A DNA stretch of 64,000 bases from Desulfosediminicola ganghwensis. Lineage in GTDB: Bacteria > Desulfobacterota > Desulfobulbia > Desulfobulbales > Desulfocapsaceae. The first letter of the stretch is position 1; each line of letters begins with the position of its first letter. Under the pieces are notes generated by a model, which saw only the letters and a list, made by a program, of their open reading frames with translations, was not told the DNA's origin and ran no database searches. The stretch covers positions 558,001 to 622,000 of the forward strand of contig NZ_CP050699.1 in assembly GCF_005116675.2 (NCBI RefSeq), read 5' to 3'. Shown piece after piece: positions 9,351 to 17,983 of this stretch. The translations under genes were made by a program, and so were the position numbers.

Positions 9351-9365
9351 TTGCATATTTTGCAA
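9351..9365. promoter_or_regulatory. Probable IlvY operator between ilvC and ilvY
   Basis: A perfect inverted repeat, TTGCA-N5-TGCAA, fits the LysR T-N11-A box and sits in the 206-bp divergent promoter region. The assignment to IlvY is by position and symmetry. Confidence 0.6.
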
Positions 9366-9444
9366 CAAACGATTCTGCCTGGTCACGCAGAACACAATAT
9401 AAAGCCATAGCAAAGTTCTACACGCAAAAAGATGATTGTCCATA

Positions 9445-10350
9445 ATGAATATCCGTGAACTGAAACTTTTCCGCCACCTTGTCGGCAGCCTGCATTTTGC
9501 AAGAACCAGTCAGGCATGCAATATCACCCCCTCCGGCCTCACCCGGGCAATGCAGCGTCTGGAGAGCGAACTTGGCCATCAACTCTTTTACCGGGATAAG
9601 CGCTCGGTCAGCCTGACACCCGCCGGCCTCATCTTCAAAGAATATGCTGAAGAAGCCATCCAGCGCTGGAACGAACTGCAAAGTGCCCTCTCTGGCGACC
9701 AGGCTCTGCGGGGCGAACTTTCACTCTACTGTTCCGTAACCGCTATCCTTTCCATTCTGCCGGATATTTTCAGCCGATTCCGCAGAGCTTTCCCCGAGGT
9801 ATCGCTCCATCTGCAGACCGGTGATGCCGCCAAGGCTCTTTTCAAACTGCAGAACAGAGAGGCGGATATCAGTGTGGCTGCCCTGCCGGATAACCCACCT
9901 GAGGCCATAGACTTTATGAAAATTGTTGAGACACCCCTGATTTTCATCGCACCAGCCGATCACACCGCCACTGTGGCCTACCACGGTACTGAAATAGACT
10001 GGCGACGAACGCCTGTTATAGTCGCAGAGCGTGGCCTGAGCCGTGACCGGATCTTTCGCTGGTTTGCAAATATAGGCGTAGTACCAAATATTTATTCTCA
10101 GGTTGCAGGTAATGAGGCTATAATTGCAATGGTTGGTATGGGTTGCGGAGTCGGCGTTATTCCTGAACTGGTACTTGAACAAAGTGTTTTAAAAGACCAG
10201 GTGCAGACTCTGGAAGTAACACCGCACCTCAAGCCATTTACTGTCGGCTTCTGTACCACCGCCAGGAACAGACGTAACCCTGTTGTTTCAGCATTTCTCG
10301 AAACAGCCAAATCAGAATATTCCTGGCGCACGCCTGTTGAGCATAGATAA
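9445..10350 (+). CDS. ilvY: LysR-family activator of ilvC
   Basis: This 301-residue LysR-type regulator has an N-terminal winged helix-turn-helix (residues 1-60: MNIRELKLFRHLVGSLHFAR through LGHQLFYRDKRSVSLT) and a C-terminal inducer-binding domain. In the IlvY family this domain recognises acetolactate or acetohydroxybutyrate. ATG 9445 is chosen; an in-frame TTG at 9436 would add three residues. The divergent position next to ilvC is the classic arrangement and supports the symbol. Confidence 0.9.
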   Translation: MNIRELKLFRHLVGSLHFARTSQACNITPSGLTRAMQRLESELGHQLFYRDKRSVSLTPAGLIFKEYAEEAIQRWNELQSALSGDQALRGELSLYCSVTAILSILPDIFSRFRRAFPEVSLHLQTGDAAKALFKLQNREADISVAALPDNPPEAIDFMKIVETPLIFIAPADHTATVAYHGTEIDWRRTPVIVAERGLSRDRIFRWFANIGVVPNIYSQVAGNEAIIAMVGMGCGVGVIPELVLEQSVLKDQVQTLEVTPHLKPFTVGFCTTARNRRNPVVSAFLETAKSEYSWRTPVEHR

Positions 10351-10385
10351 AAAAGTAAATAATTTAGATAATTACAGACAATATT

Positions 10386-11129
10386 ATGACGACTATACTC
10401 ATCACCAATGACGATGGCATTCACAGCAATGGGCTCTACGCCCTGCGCGAATCCCTCAATCCGCTTGGGAGGACCATAGTGGTCGCACCGGATCGGGACA
10501 ATTCCGCAGTATCACATTCCCTGACCATGAGCAGGCCGCTCAACCTCCGTGAAATTGCACCCGACACCTATACCGTCGATGGGACACCTACAGACTGTGT
10601 AATTCTTGCACTTGGCAGGATACTGAATGAAAAACCGGACTTACTCGTATCAGGCATCAACCGGGGGGCAAATCTTGGCGATGATATTTCCTACTCTGGC
10701 ACCGTGTCAGCCGCCATGGAGGGAACTATTTACGGTGTAGCCTCCATGGCTCTATCATTGGCAGCAGAGGAACCGAGAGACTATACCTTAGCAGGCAGGA
10801 TGGCCCATGACATTGCGATCAAAATCCTGCAAAACCCACTACCCGCCGGAACACTGGTAAACATTAACGTCCCCGGTGGTGACAGCCATAATGGTATTCG
10901 CATCACCCGGCAAGGGAAGCGGCTTTGGGAAAATGCCATCCAGAAAACCAAGGACCCCTGGGGGCGAACCCGGTACTGGATCGGTGGCGGGACTCCGGTA
11001 AAGGAATCCGGTGAGGACACTGATGTAAAGGCCATTCATGACGGCTATGTATCCATTACGCCCATCCACCTTGACTTAACCCACCACGAGGGAATTCGTC
11101 ATCTGGAATCTCTCTGGTTGAACAGCTGA
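10386..11129 (+). CDS. surE: 5'-nucleotidase / survival protein SurE
   Basis: This 247-residue protein has the SurE fold. The N-terminal metal-binding pair in TNDDG (residues 7-11), the DRDNSAVSHSLT loop and SGINRGANLGDDISYSGTV are all family signatures. SurE dephosphorylates nucleoside 5'- and 3'-monophosphates and short polyphosphate in the cytoplasm. It starts 35 bases after ilvY and may share its transcript. In many proteobacteria surE pairs with pcm, which is absent here. Confidence 0.95.
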   Translation: MTTILITNDDGIHSNGLYALRESLNPLGRTIVVAPDRDNSAVSHSLTMSRPLNLREIAPDTYTVDGTPTDCVILALGRILNEKPDLLVSGINRGANLGDDISYSGTVSAAMEGTIYGVASMALSLAAEEPRDYTLAGRMAHDIAIKILQNPLPAGTLVNINVPGGDSHNGIRITRQGKRLWENAIQKTKDPWGRTRYWIGGGTPVKESGEDTDVKAIHDGYVSITPIHLDLTHHEGIRHLESLWLNS

Positions 11130-11374
11130 TCACCTCCAGAACAAACACTCATTCCCAACGAGCTTCCAAGCAATTCGAAACAACAACGAAGGTCAGCAGT
11201 TACCACACAAACTTGCAGTACGTTGACAAGGATGGTCGAATCAGGTAAACAGAGCAAAAATTCAACATAGAATATTTTGCAATTTGCTTCAGTTATCCCG
11301 CCCTCCTTCAAGGACGCTTGAAGTGGCACAACCTCCCCCGACATGCTCCAGGTGCCAGGGACTAAAAAGCACAT

Positions 11375-12784
11375 ATGTTTGGTAAGAAAAAAACCCCTCC
11401 GTTGAATATCCTTATTCTCGGTCTTGGTGGTGTTGGTTATTATCTCGCCCAGAGACTCGCGCACGAAGAATGTGCCATCACCGTCATCGAGCCCGATTCA
11501 AAAATTCTTTCCCAGGCCAATGGCCAGATAGATGCCAGGCTCATCAAGGGCAGCGCACTTGATATGAGTTGCTGGCAGGAAGCTGATGCCGGTAAGATGC
11601 AATGCCTGATCGCAGCGACCAATAACGATGCGGTCAACATGCTCTCATCCGTTATTGCCGACAAATTCGGTATCGATCGTAAAATTGCCAGGGTGCGAAG
11701 AAGAGATTTCGGTAAAGAAGACTCGATAATTACCTCTGAGGATTTGAAAATAGATCTCCTGATCAACCCGGAAGAACTTGCTGCCCAGGAAGTGGTCAGA
11801 CTTATCAAGTTGAATTCCGGCAACGAGATCATCGATATCGCTGCCGGAGAAATTCAGCTGCTGGCGGCCGAAATCAGCGCGAAGTCACCTTTTGCGCATA
11901 AAAAACTCAAAGATATCGCCAGAGAATTCAATGAATTCCCGTTCCGTGTCGTAGCCATAGCCAGGGATATCCGCACCATAATCCCCAGTGGCGACCAGGA
12001 GCTTTTACCGAATGATCAAGTTTTTATCATGGCTGTAAAACGCGATCTGCCAAAACTGATGAAACTGACAGATGTCCATCTGCATCGTCAGCAGAAAGTG
12101 ATGATTCTCGGCGGCGGCCTGGTTGGTGAGCGAGTTGCCGAACTATTGGAAAAAAATGTAAAAGTCACCTTGATTGAGGCCGATGAGGATCGTGCGGACC
12201 AACTCTCATACAGTCTGGCCCATACCGAAGTTCTCCATGGTGACGGCTCAAACAGCAATGTACTGGTGGCCGCCGGCCTGCTCAATGTCGACACCTTCAT
12301 CGCCACAACCGGTGAGAATGAAACCAACATCATGAGCTGTCTGCTGGCCAAAAACCTGCTCCGACAGAAAAAGGAAGAGAATCCTGACCAGTTTGAAGCC
12401 AGGACAATCTCGCTGGTAACTAAAGAAGACTACCTGGTTCTCGCCCAGACCACAGGCTCTAATATCGCCCTGAACAAGAAGGTGATGGCGGGTAACGAAA
12501 TCCTGAAGTTCATCCGTCGCAGCGAACTGCTCTCCGTGGCCCATCTGCACGGTTTCGACGCCGAGGTGGTCGAATTGATAGCATCCCCCAAGTCACCTAT
12601 TACCAAGAAGCCCCTCTCAAAGCTGGACCCATACTATATGGATAAACTCATTATTGGTGCTGTGTTGGGCGAAGAGGGCTGGAGAGTCGCGGTTGGCCAG
12701 ACCCACATCCAGGAAAATGAACGGGTTATTGTCATTTGCCCTTCGATGTACCTGAAAGACGTGCGTAAGCTGTTTATGGACTGA
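11375..12784 (+). CDS. trkA: Trk system potassium uptake regulatory protein TrkA
   Basis: This 469-residue protein is built of two tandem RCK modules. Each has an NAD-binding Rossmann motif (ILGLGGVGYYLAQRLA near residue 14 and ILGGGLVGERVAEL near residue 247) followed by a TrkA-C domain. It is the peripheral subunit that gates the TrkH/TrkG potassium channel in response to nucleotides. No trkH gene follows; the next element is a terminator and then the island integration site, so the channel gene must lie elsewhere. Confidence 0.93.
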   Translation: MFGKKKTPPLNILILGLGGVGYYLAQRLAHEECAITVIEPDSKILSQANGQIDARLIKGSALDMSCWQEADAGKMQCLIAATNNDAVNMLSSVIADKFGIDRKIARVRRRDFGKEDSIITSEDLKIDLLINPEELAAQEVVRLIKLNSGNEIIDIAAGEIQLLAAEISAKSPFAHKKLKDIAREFNEFPFRVVAIARDIRTIIPSGDQELLPNDQVFIMAVKRDLPKLMKLTDVHLHRQQKVMILGGGLVGERVAELLEKNVKVTLIEADEDRADQLSYSLAHTEVLHGDGSNSNVLVAAGLLNVDTFIATTGENETNIMSCLLAKNLLRQKKEENPDQFEARTISLVTKEDYLVLAQTTGSNIALNKKVMAGNEILKFIRRSELLSVAHLHGFDAEVVELIASPKSPITKKPLSKLDPYYMDKLIIGAVLGEEGWRVAVGQTHIQENERVIVICPSMYLKDVRKLFMD

Positions 12785-12858
12785 CAGAACAGGCTGCTCC
12801 GCACACCTCGCCAATGAGATCAGGCGAAAACTATCCGGGCAGGAAGGGCACCAATAAA

Positions 12859-12893
12859 AAAGGCGGTTAAGTCGAAATGACTTAACCGCCTTT
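12859..12893. terminator. Bidirectional terminator shared by trkA and the original tRNA-Arg 3' end
   Basis: A perfect 15-bp stem (12859-12873 with 12879-12893, loop GAAAT) is flanked by an A-run on the left. That run gives a T-run for transcripts coming from the minus-strand tRNA side. A near-identical hairpin sits at the same place beside the intact tRNA at the other island end (44999-45031). Confidence 0.85.
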
Positions 12894-12949
12894 AATAACT
12901 GGTACACCAGGAGCGATTCGAACGCCCGACCTACGGATTCGTAGTCCGT
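12894..12949. repeat. attL: 56-bp direct repeat, 3' fragment of tRNA-Arg(ACG)
   Basis: This segment is identical to 45033-45088. It contains the 3' end of the tRNA up to the 5' strand of the anticodon stem, where identity stops abruptly. It marks the left boundary of the integrated island. The tRNA fragment itself lacks a 5' half and cannot be functional. Confidence 0.95.
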
Positions 12950-12962
12950 GTTTTGGCCACTC

Positions 12963-12999
12963 GACTCACTTCTCTTGACAATTGACTCACTTGTCTTGA
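12963..12999. promoter_or_regulatory. Tandem repeats beside attL, candidate integrase arm sites
   Basis: Two 16-bp direct repeats (GACTCACTTSTCTTGA, 12963-12978 and 12984-12999, one mismatch) are spaced exactly 21 bp, two helical turns. They lie between attL and the integrase gene. They are probably arm-type integrase or excisionase sites. Confidence 0.5.
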
Positions 13000-13095
13000 A
13001 ATAGACTTTTATTGATTTTACATTGACATAGCAGGCATTAATAAGATAAAGTCATTCCTGACAATAGAGCTTTAGCGACCTGTCTTGAGTATTTT

Positions 13096-13115
13096 CATGT
13101 AACCGGCATGTAACC
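13096..13115. promoter_or_regulatory. CATGTAACC tandem pair, left copy
   Basis: CATGTAACC occurs twice, 11 bp apart (13096-13104 and 13107-13115), just upstream of the integrase start. The same 20-bp arrangement recurs at 44972-44991 near the right end of the island, so it is an element-borne site, most likely bound by the integrase and possibly autoregulatory. Confidence 0.6.
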
Positions 13116-13130
13116 AGTCAAGAGGCTGTC

Positions 13131-14375
13131 ATGGCTACCAACAAATTGCTCTTCACCTACGAACGTCTGCGGAAGTTACAACCCGCCCCGCCCGGCAAAC
13201 GGCTTATCTTATGGGACAAACGTCAACCAGGACTTGCCCTGCAGGTAACTTCAGCTAACACAAAGACTTTCCAATTCCGCCGCTGGGACAAGCAGAGGAG
13301 GGAGCCCAAAATCCTCACCTTGGGCCAATATCCCGCTCTCTCCGTGGAAGAAGCCCGTAAAATTGCCGCCCAGAAACTTTCAGAGATGAATAGCGGCATC
13401 GATATCGTCGAGGCGGCAAACGCTGTCAGAGGTGAATCTAGCCTTGATACCCTCTTCTCTTTATGGCTCGAGCAGCACGCAAAACCTCATAAAAAAAGTT
13501 GGGAAGAAGACGTCAGGCGCTACAACCTTTATATTAAGGGTCCTCTTGGCAGAAAAACGCTGTCATGGTTTTCCACCGATAAAATCAGGTCATGGCACCT
13601 GTCCCTCACGAAGCTGCAAAAACAAAGAGCTCCCAAAGGGGACACTATTTCCCCCTCCACCGCGAACCGCGCTCTCGCACTGCTCAGCACCATTTTCAAT
13701 AAGATGGCTCCCGAAATCCCCAACCCTTGCAAGGGTGTAATCAAATTTAAGGAAACCAGCCGGGAAAGGTTCCTGAAACCAGAGGAGCTGGATAAATTTT
13801 TCAACGCGCTGGACGATCCAGCCACCCCGGCAGATTTACGTGACTATCTGCTGCTCTCACTCTTCACAGGGGCTCGCCGTAATAACGTGCTGTCAATGAA
13901 GTGGGATGACATCGACCTGGATCTGGAGATCTGGACCATTCCCGCGGCGGAATCAAAAAACAATACCTCCATGCCTGTCCCCTTGGTCCCACAAGCCTTG
14001 AATATCCTGACAAGGCGTAAAACGGGGGCAACTTGCATCTTTGTTTTTCCAAGCGAGGAGAGCAAAACTGGCCACTATACAACCCCCACCCAAGCCTGGA
14101 GGAGCCTTTTGAAAAGAGCAGGCCTCAAGGGAGTACGAATCCACGATCTTCGACGAACCCTTGGCAGTTATATGGCAACGATCGGCTGCAACACTGTTGC
14201 CATAGGCAAGGCCCTTGGCCACAAAGATCAAAAAACGACCGAGATTTATGCTCGAATGTCTTTAGATCCTATCCGCAACGGTATGGTCGATGCTGTCAAT
14301 ACGATGATGGCGGCAAAGAAAGCACCGGGGCAAATCAGCAACCAATCAGGAGAAGACGTTAGTAATGACCAATAA
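13131..14375 (+). CDS. P4-type tyrosine site-specific integrase
   Basis: This 414-residue recombinase has the N-terminal DUF4102-type arm-binding domain (residues of about 1-95, with LILWDKRQPGLALQV and LTLGQYPALSVEEAR). A core-binding domain follows, and then the catalytic domain with Arg in TGARRNN (about residue 248), HDLRR (about 338), LGHKDQKTT, and the nucleophile Tyr in EIYARM (about 372). It should catalyse integration and excision at tRNA-Arg. It sits next to attL, distant from the intact tRNA, and overlaps the next gene by 11 bases. Confidence 0.95.
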   Translation: MATNKLLFTYERLRKLQPAPPGKRLILWDKRQPGLALQVTSANTKTFQFRRWDKQRREPKILTLGQYPALSVEEARKIAAQKLSEMNSGIDIVEAANAVRGESSLDTLFSLWLEQHAKPHKKSWEEDVRRYNLYIKGPLGRKTLSWFSTDKIRSWHLSLTKLQKQRAPKGDTISPSTANRALALLSTIFNKMAPEIPNPCKGVIKFKETSRERFLKPEELDKFFNALDDPATPADLRDYLLLSLFTGARRNNVLSMKWDDIDLDLEIWTIPAAESKNNTSMPVPLVPQALNILTRRKTGATCIFVFPSEESKTGHYTTPTQAWRSLLKRAGLKGVRIHDLRRTLGSYMATIGCNTVAIGKALGHKDQKTTEIYARMSLDPIRNGMVDAVNTMMAAKKAPGQISNQSGEDVSNDQ

Positions 14376-15381
14376 CAAGCATGAGGAGTGGTTAGGGAAC
14401 TTTCTTTATGACAAGTGGCAGCGGCTCCGGCGACATCCGGATTATCGGGGCTTCTGTAGGCGTAACGAAAAGCTCTTTGACGATCTCGGGGTGGCAGGCA
14501 ATTACTTTGATGAGGCCAACCCGGATGACGCTAAGGACAACCCTGATGACGCTGCGTTACAACAACTCAGAGAACGTTTCCACATCGCCAAAATTTACCA
14601 CCATGATTTGGATCTAAGACCATCTGATTTACTCCAATTACCCCAGATTTTCACAGGGCAACCCGCGATTTCCCCTGTGTTCGTCGAGGAAGAGGATGAT
14701 TGCGATAAATTCACCGACTTTACTGTGGTCCACAACGACATGCATATTGACTGCAGGATTAACATCTCCACAGATATCACGGACGATGAACTTACCCAGT
14801 CCCTGCTGGAGCTTGTGCGGTGTGCCCGTGAGGAAGCCGGGCTGAAGGACAACCCCAGGCACCATTTCGCCAAAAATCGTGATGCCTACCACATTTACGA
14901 CCTGCGCCTGCAGAGGGTACCGTTTAGCCGGATCGCGAGAGAAACAGGCTTCAGCAAAGATAGTGCTTTTAAGAAATTCTGCAGAGCCTGGGAGCTCATC
15001 CATGGTGAACCCTACGACCTGACGTTGCTTACCCAATATTTTGACCTGAACAGTGCTGAAAGAGGGAAATGGGATCGAGTTGGGGAGGCTAAATCATCTC
15101 GCAAGGAATATCTCGCCCACACCGATGAACATGGTCGCCAAAAAATACTCGATAATTACCAGGGAGAAGGTGTTGACGCAGCCACAGAAAAACGAGACCT
15201 TCGGGAATCACTATCCCATTTGCGTGCCTATTGCCAGAAATGTAAAGATACAACCTGCTCCCATGGCATGACAAAGGCGCTCGACAAAGGCCTCACCCAT
15301 GATGAACTCGATTTTTCAGGATTAACCCCGTGCCCAGAGCTTTATCACATGTTGCGAACCGGCGATTACCCGATTCTTTGA
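14365..15381 (+). CDS. Island protein with a helix-turn-helix-like segment, unknown function
   Basis: This 338-residue protein is not recognised. Its start overlaps the integrase end, implying translational coupling. The N-terminus (EEWLGNFLYDKWQRLRRHPD) resembles short segments found in transcriptional-regulator-like island proteins. A helix-turn-helix-like stretch lies near residues 172-215 (VPFSRIARETGFSKDSAFKK). The C-terminal third has clustered cysteines (YCQKCKDTTCSHG, then TPCPEL) that could bind a metal. A regulatory role in excision or integrase control is plausible from position but unproven. Confidence 0.7.
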   Translation: MTNNKHEEWLGNFLYDKWQRLRRHPDYRGFCRRNEKLFDDLGVAGNYFDEANPDDAKDNPDDAALQQLRERFHIAKIYHHDLDLRPSDLLQLPQIFTGQPAISPVFVEEEDDCDKFTDFTVVHNDMHIDCRINISTDITDDELTQSLLELVRCAREEAGLKDNPRHHFAKNRDAYHIYDLRLQRVPFSRIARETGFSKDSAFKKFCRAWELIHGEPYDLTLLTQYFDLNSAERGKWDRVGEAKSSRKEYLAHTDEHGRQKILDNYQGEGVDAATEKRDLRESLSHLRAYCQKCKDTTCSHGMTKALDKGLTHDELDFSGLTPCPELYHMLRTGDYPIL

Positions 15382-15471
15382 GCCAGTGCGTTTTGCGGAG
15401 GTAGGGGGACTGAAAGCTGGCTTTGACGAACGCACATGCCGCCCCAGGCGACTTCTGGTCCTCATGGCCAT

Positions 15472-15759
15472 TTACTCACCGTATATAGTAATTGTTGACA
15501 CCTCGCCAGTTACCTTGGAAACAGCTATGTAAGTTTCATCCCCGCCAATTTTCATGGCCCGAGGATATTCACAGCCAATTTTAGGGTAAGGTAGGTACCA
15601 GTATTCAGCCTCATCATATCTGATATTGCTGTAGAAACCGCCTTCAGGACGAGTGTCAAAGGGTTCACAGTTCTCGATCTGCCTTTCCACTTCCTTGATG
15701 ATGTTTGCCAAGATACGGTCCAAGGCTAAACTTTTAGCTTTTTCCATTGTGACTTTCAT
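15472..15759 (-). CDS. Small hypothetical protein, immunity-like character
   Basis: This 95-residue protein starts at 15759 after GGAGGGA; a GTG one codon upstream is less likely. The N-terminus MEKAKSLALDRI, together with a beta-rich C-terminal part (YLPYPKIG ... YIAVSKVTGEVSTITIYG), has the look of small immunity or DUF proteins. No catalytic motif or membrane segment is seen. It lies just downstream of the SNase-like gene on the same strand. Confidence 0.6.
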   Translation of the reverse strand: MKVTMEKAKSLALDRILANIIKEVERQIENCEPFDTRPEGGFYSNIRYDEAEYWYLPYPKIGCEYPRAMKIGGDETYIAVSKVTGEVSTITIYGE

Positions 15760-15773
15760 CACTTCCCTCCCCC

Positions 15774-16454
15774 CTAGGGATCACATTGGCCGCAGGAGCG
15801 GTACCCAGCCGCAACGGCCCCGTCACGGGTCTGAAAAGTCTCTGTGCAGTTCTTACAATTGTAGTGCCGACAACTCGGGTCATGAAATACATGGCTCTTC
15901 ACATTGCCGTGATAAGTACCGGGTGCTGAAGCCGTGTAGACGCTGTTTGTCTTCTCACCTGATGATTTGCCACTCCGCTTGCCTTTCCGCCACTCCCACG
16001 GCGGGACAGGATCACCAGAGAAATCCCACAGGCCTCGCATCGACACCCTGGCTTCCCGCTCGAGCTGCAACCAGTCTTTGCAGAATGACTCCTTGCAGTA
16101 TTTCCGGTACTGCCATGCATAACCAGCCTTGATGATCGCTCTGTTGACGTTGATCCCGTCCACCATGACCACCCCTACAGTCCTGCCATACCTGTCGGTG
16201 TCATAGGCGATGACTTTTACTGCCTTCCCTGCTGTCAGGCTTGCCGTGTACTTCTTTGCCGATTGTCCGAATGCCTGCCTCTTTTCAGGAGTATCGATGC
16301 CGTATAGCCGTATTTTGTGCTGCCTGTTGGACTTGTCAAGGACGGTGATTGTGTCCCCATCGGCAACACTGACGACTTTTCCCTGGATGCTGGTCTGGGA
16401 GGAGGCTGGCAAGGCGAAAAGCAGGAGGCAAAAAATAAGGAGGCTGACGCGCAT
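15774..16454 (-). CDS. Secreted thermonuclease (SNase) with Ada-like zinc-binding tail
   Basis: This 226-residue protein starts at 16454, preceded by AAAGGA. A signal peptide (residues 1-20) is followed by a staphylococcal-nuclease domain: VADGDTITV, RLYGIDTPEKRQ and DRYGRTVGVV carry the calcium and catalytic residues. The C-terminal 45 residues (FHDPSCRHYNCKNC ... GYRSCGQC) resemble the Cys-rich metal-binding motif of Ada. The enzyme should cut DNA and RNA outside the cytoplasm. Another SNase with this tail type could be envelope-anchored, but no anchor is seen here. Confidence 0.85.
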   Translation of the reverse strand: MRVSLLIFCLLLFALPASSQTSIQGKVVSVADGDTITVLDKSNRQHKIRLYGIDTPEKRQAFGQSAKKYTASLTAGKAVKVIAYDTDRYGRTVGVVMVDGINVNRAIIKAGYAWQYRKYCKESFCKDWLQLEREARVSMRGLWDFSGDPVPPWEWRKGKRSGKSSGEKTNSVYTASAPGTYHGNVKSHVFHDPSCRHYNCKNCTETFQTRDGAVAAGYRSCGQCDP

Positions 16455-16690
16455 GACGATGTCCTTTGATCTGATATTATTGGCAATGGGCATCAGTATA
16501 CTGTGAGGACCTGGCACTATAAACAAAAAATGCGCACAGGCTATTCAGGGGGAGCCTGTACGCATCTCTTTCGTGCACTACAAGGAGATTTGTAATGTGG
16601 TCTGAAGGTTAACCGGAGGTTATGACATAAAACTTACAGAACCATCGATGGGATTTATGTCATTCGGTCTCCTGAAAAACGAAAATCCAT

Positions 16691-17536
16691 TTATTTCTTA
16701 TATATATGTTTTCGATGGTACCGTATCTGCTCTATAGAGATCTCATGTTCTGGATTCACAGTGAGGTGCCCATCCATGCCCAAAAGGCTAAGATCGTCCT
16801 CTAGAGAAATTGCTCCAAGGTCAAACAGTACGTGCATGTTTGGAGAAAGGCAGAGAACATTATTGGTGATATCAGGACCGTTGTGAGGTTTTCCAACCGG
16901 TTGAATGTGACAAGCTTCAGCATATGGACCTGTTGGTGTATCTAGTTCAATATCCGAAATCTGACATTTGTAACCATAAAGTTTCTTGATATGATTACCG
17001 ACCTCCGAATTCCTGATTACCCTAGTCGTATACACCTGTGACCGTTGTGGGGTTATTGCTCCTTGCGGGGAAATTGACAGATTTTCAACATATACCTGGT
17101 CTGATGATGGTATTTTCACAAAACGGTAGCGCCATATTAGAAACCCATCCGCCCCTGTTTCCTGCCAACAATTATCCACACGATACAGCCCATCATAACG
17201 ATAACCAGTCCTTGGGGCATGAGGACCTGGGGCTTGGTGGCCTCGTGTCACCCTAACAGGGTTCCCCTCTCTATGGTGATGCAGCAGCGCCAAATTGCCT
17301 CGGCTAAGAGTTTGATCACTGACCTGGCGTCCCGTTGAGGCGTCTCTACCACCTTCCCCGGTGTAAATAATTACATCTCCATCGTCATAGTCATCCTTGT
17401 ACCCACCCGAAAGGACGATACTGTGTCCTCCCCTGTCTGCAATGCCTCGCTGAATACCGCAATGAACGCCAGCATCATGGAGTTCTTTACGACTTTTATA
17501 CATGGTTCCGGGTTTGATGTTTTCAATTTCTCCAAT
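16691..17536 (-). CDS. SRA(YDG)-HNH modification-dependent endonuclease
   Basis: This 281-residue protein has an N-terminal SRA/YDG domain (residues of about 1-150). The YDG-type features include GGYKDDYDDGDVIIYTG, RVTRGH and YRYDGLYRV. A C-terminal HNH nuclease follows (YKCQISDI ... EACHIQP ... DITNNVLCLSPNMHVLFD). SRA domains flip out and read modified cytosine, so this is a candidate type IV restriction enzyme against hypermodified or methylated DNA. ATG 17536 overlaps the end of the Nudix gene by 14 bases, so the two are an operon. Confidence 0.9.
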   Translation of the reverse strand: MGEIENIKPGTMYKSRKELHDAGVHCGIQRGIADRGGHSIVLSGGYKDDYDDGDVIIYTGEGGRDASTGRQVSDQTLSRGNLALLHHHREGNPVRVTRGHQAPGPHAPRTGYRYDGLYRVDNCWQETGADGFLIWRYRFVKIPSSDQVYVENLSISPQGAITPQRSQVYTTRVIRNSEVGNHIKKLYGYKCQISDIELDTPTGPYAEACHIQPVGKPHNGPDITNNVLCLSPNMHVLFDLGAISLEDDLSLLGMDGHLTVNPEHEISIEQIRYHRKHIYKK

Positions 17537-17915
17537 CATAATTAATGAGTTCCTTGGCAATGGGGATATCGGCTGGTGCAAGTTTATAATCTAAAAGGCC
17601 CTGGGTTCTAACCCATTCAACTTTATCATGGACATTGAGCCGTATATTACCTGAAATAACTTCTGCAGTAAGGGCGATAAGTTTAATTGCGCCATGCTTG
17701 TAGGTATAAATACTCGAGGTTACAACTTCACCGGCCATAATTTCAACTTCAAGTTCCTCCCGGATCTCACGCTCCAAAGCTTGTTGTAAAGACTCGCCAT
17801 CCTCAACCTTACCTCCAGGAAATTCCCAATACCCGGCGAGCTTTTCCCCAGGCTTGCGCCTGGCAAGAAGGATGCTACCGTTTACCTGTATTATCGCTGC
17901 TGTAACTTTTTTCAC
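17523..17915 (-). CDS. MutT/NudG-like Nudix hydrolase
   Basis: This 130-residue protein has a complete Nudix box, G-x5-E-x7-REIREEL (GKVEDGESLQQALEREIREE), preceded by the MutT-type YWEFPGGK. Family members hydrolyse damaged or modified (d)NTPs such as 8-oxo-dGTP or 5-modified CTP/dCTP. It overlaps the start of the SRA-HNH endonuclease gene. That link suggests a role connected with modified nucleotides, such as keeping modified cytosine out of host DNA, which is inference. Confidence 0.88.
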   Translation of the reverse strand: MKKVTAAIIQVNGSILLARRKPGEKLAGYWEFPGGKVEDGESLQQALEREIREELEVEIMAGEVVTSSIYTYKHGAIKLIALTAEVISGNIRLNVHDKVEWVRTQGLLDYKLAPADIPIAKELINYDWRN

Positions 17916-17983
17916 CGTTATTGCTCTCTTACCCTATAACCGTCTCCCGGGCGCTTAAGAGATCGCTCAGCCCTGTGGCTAAA

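Noticed and set aside
11130-11374. Missing trkH or a second gene between surE and trkA
   Set aside because: The gap is only 245 bases and shows no frame with coding character.
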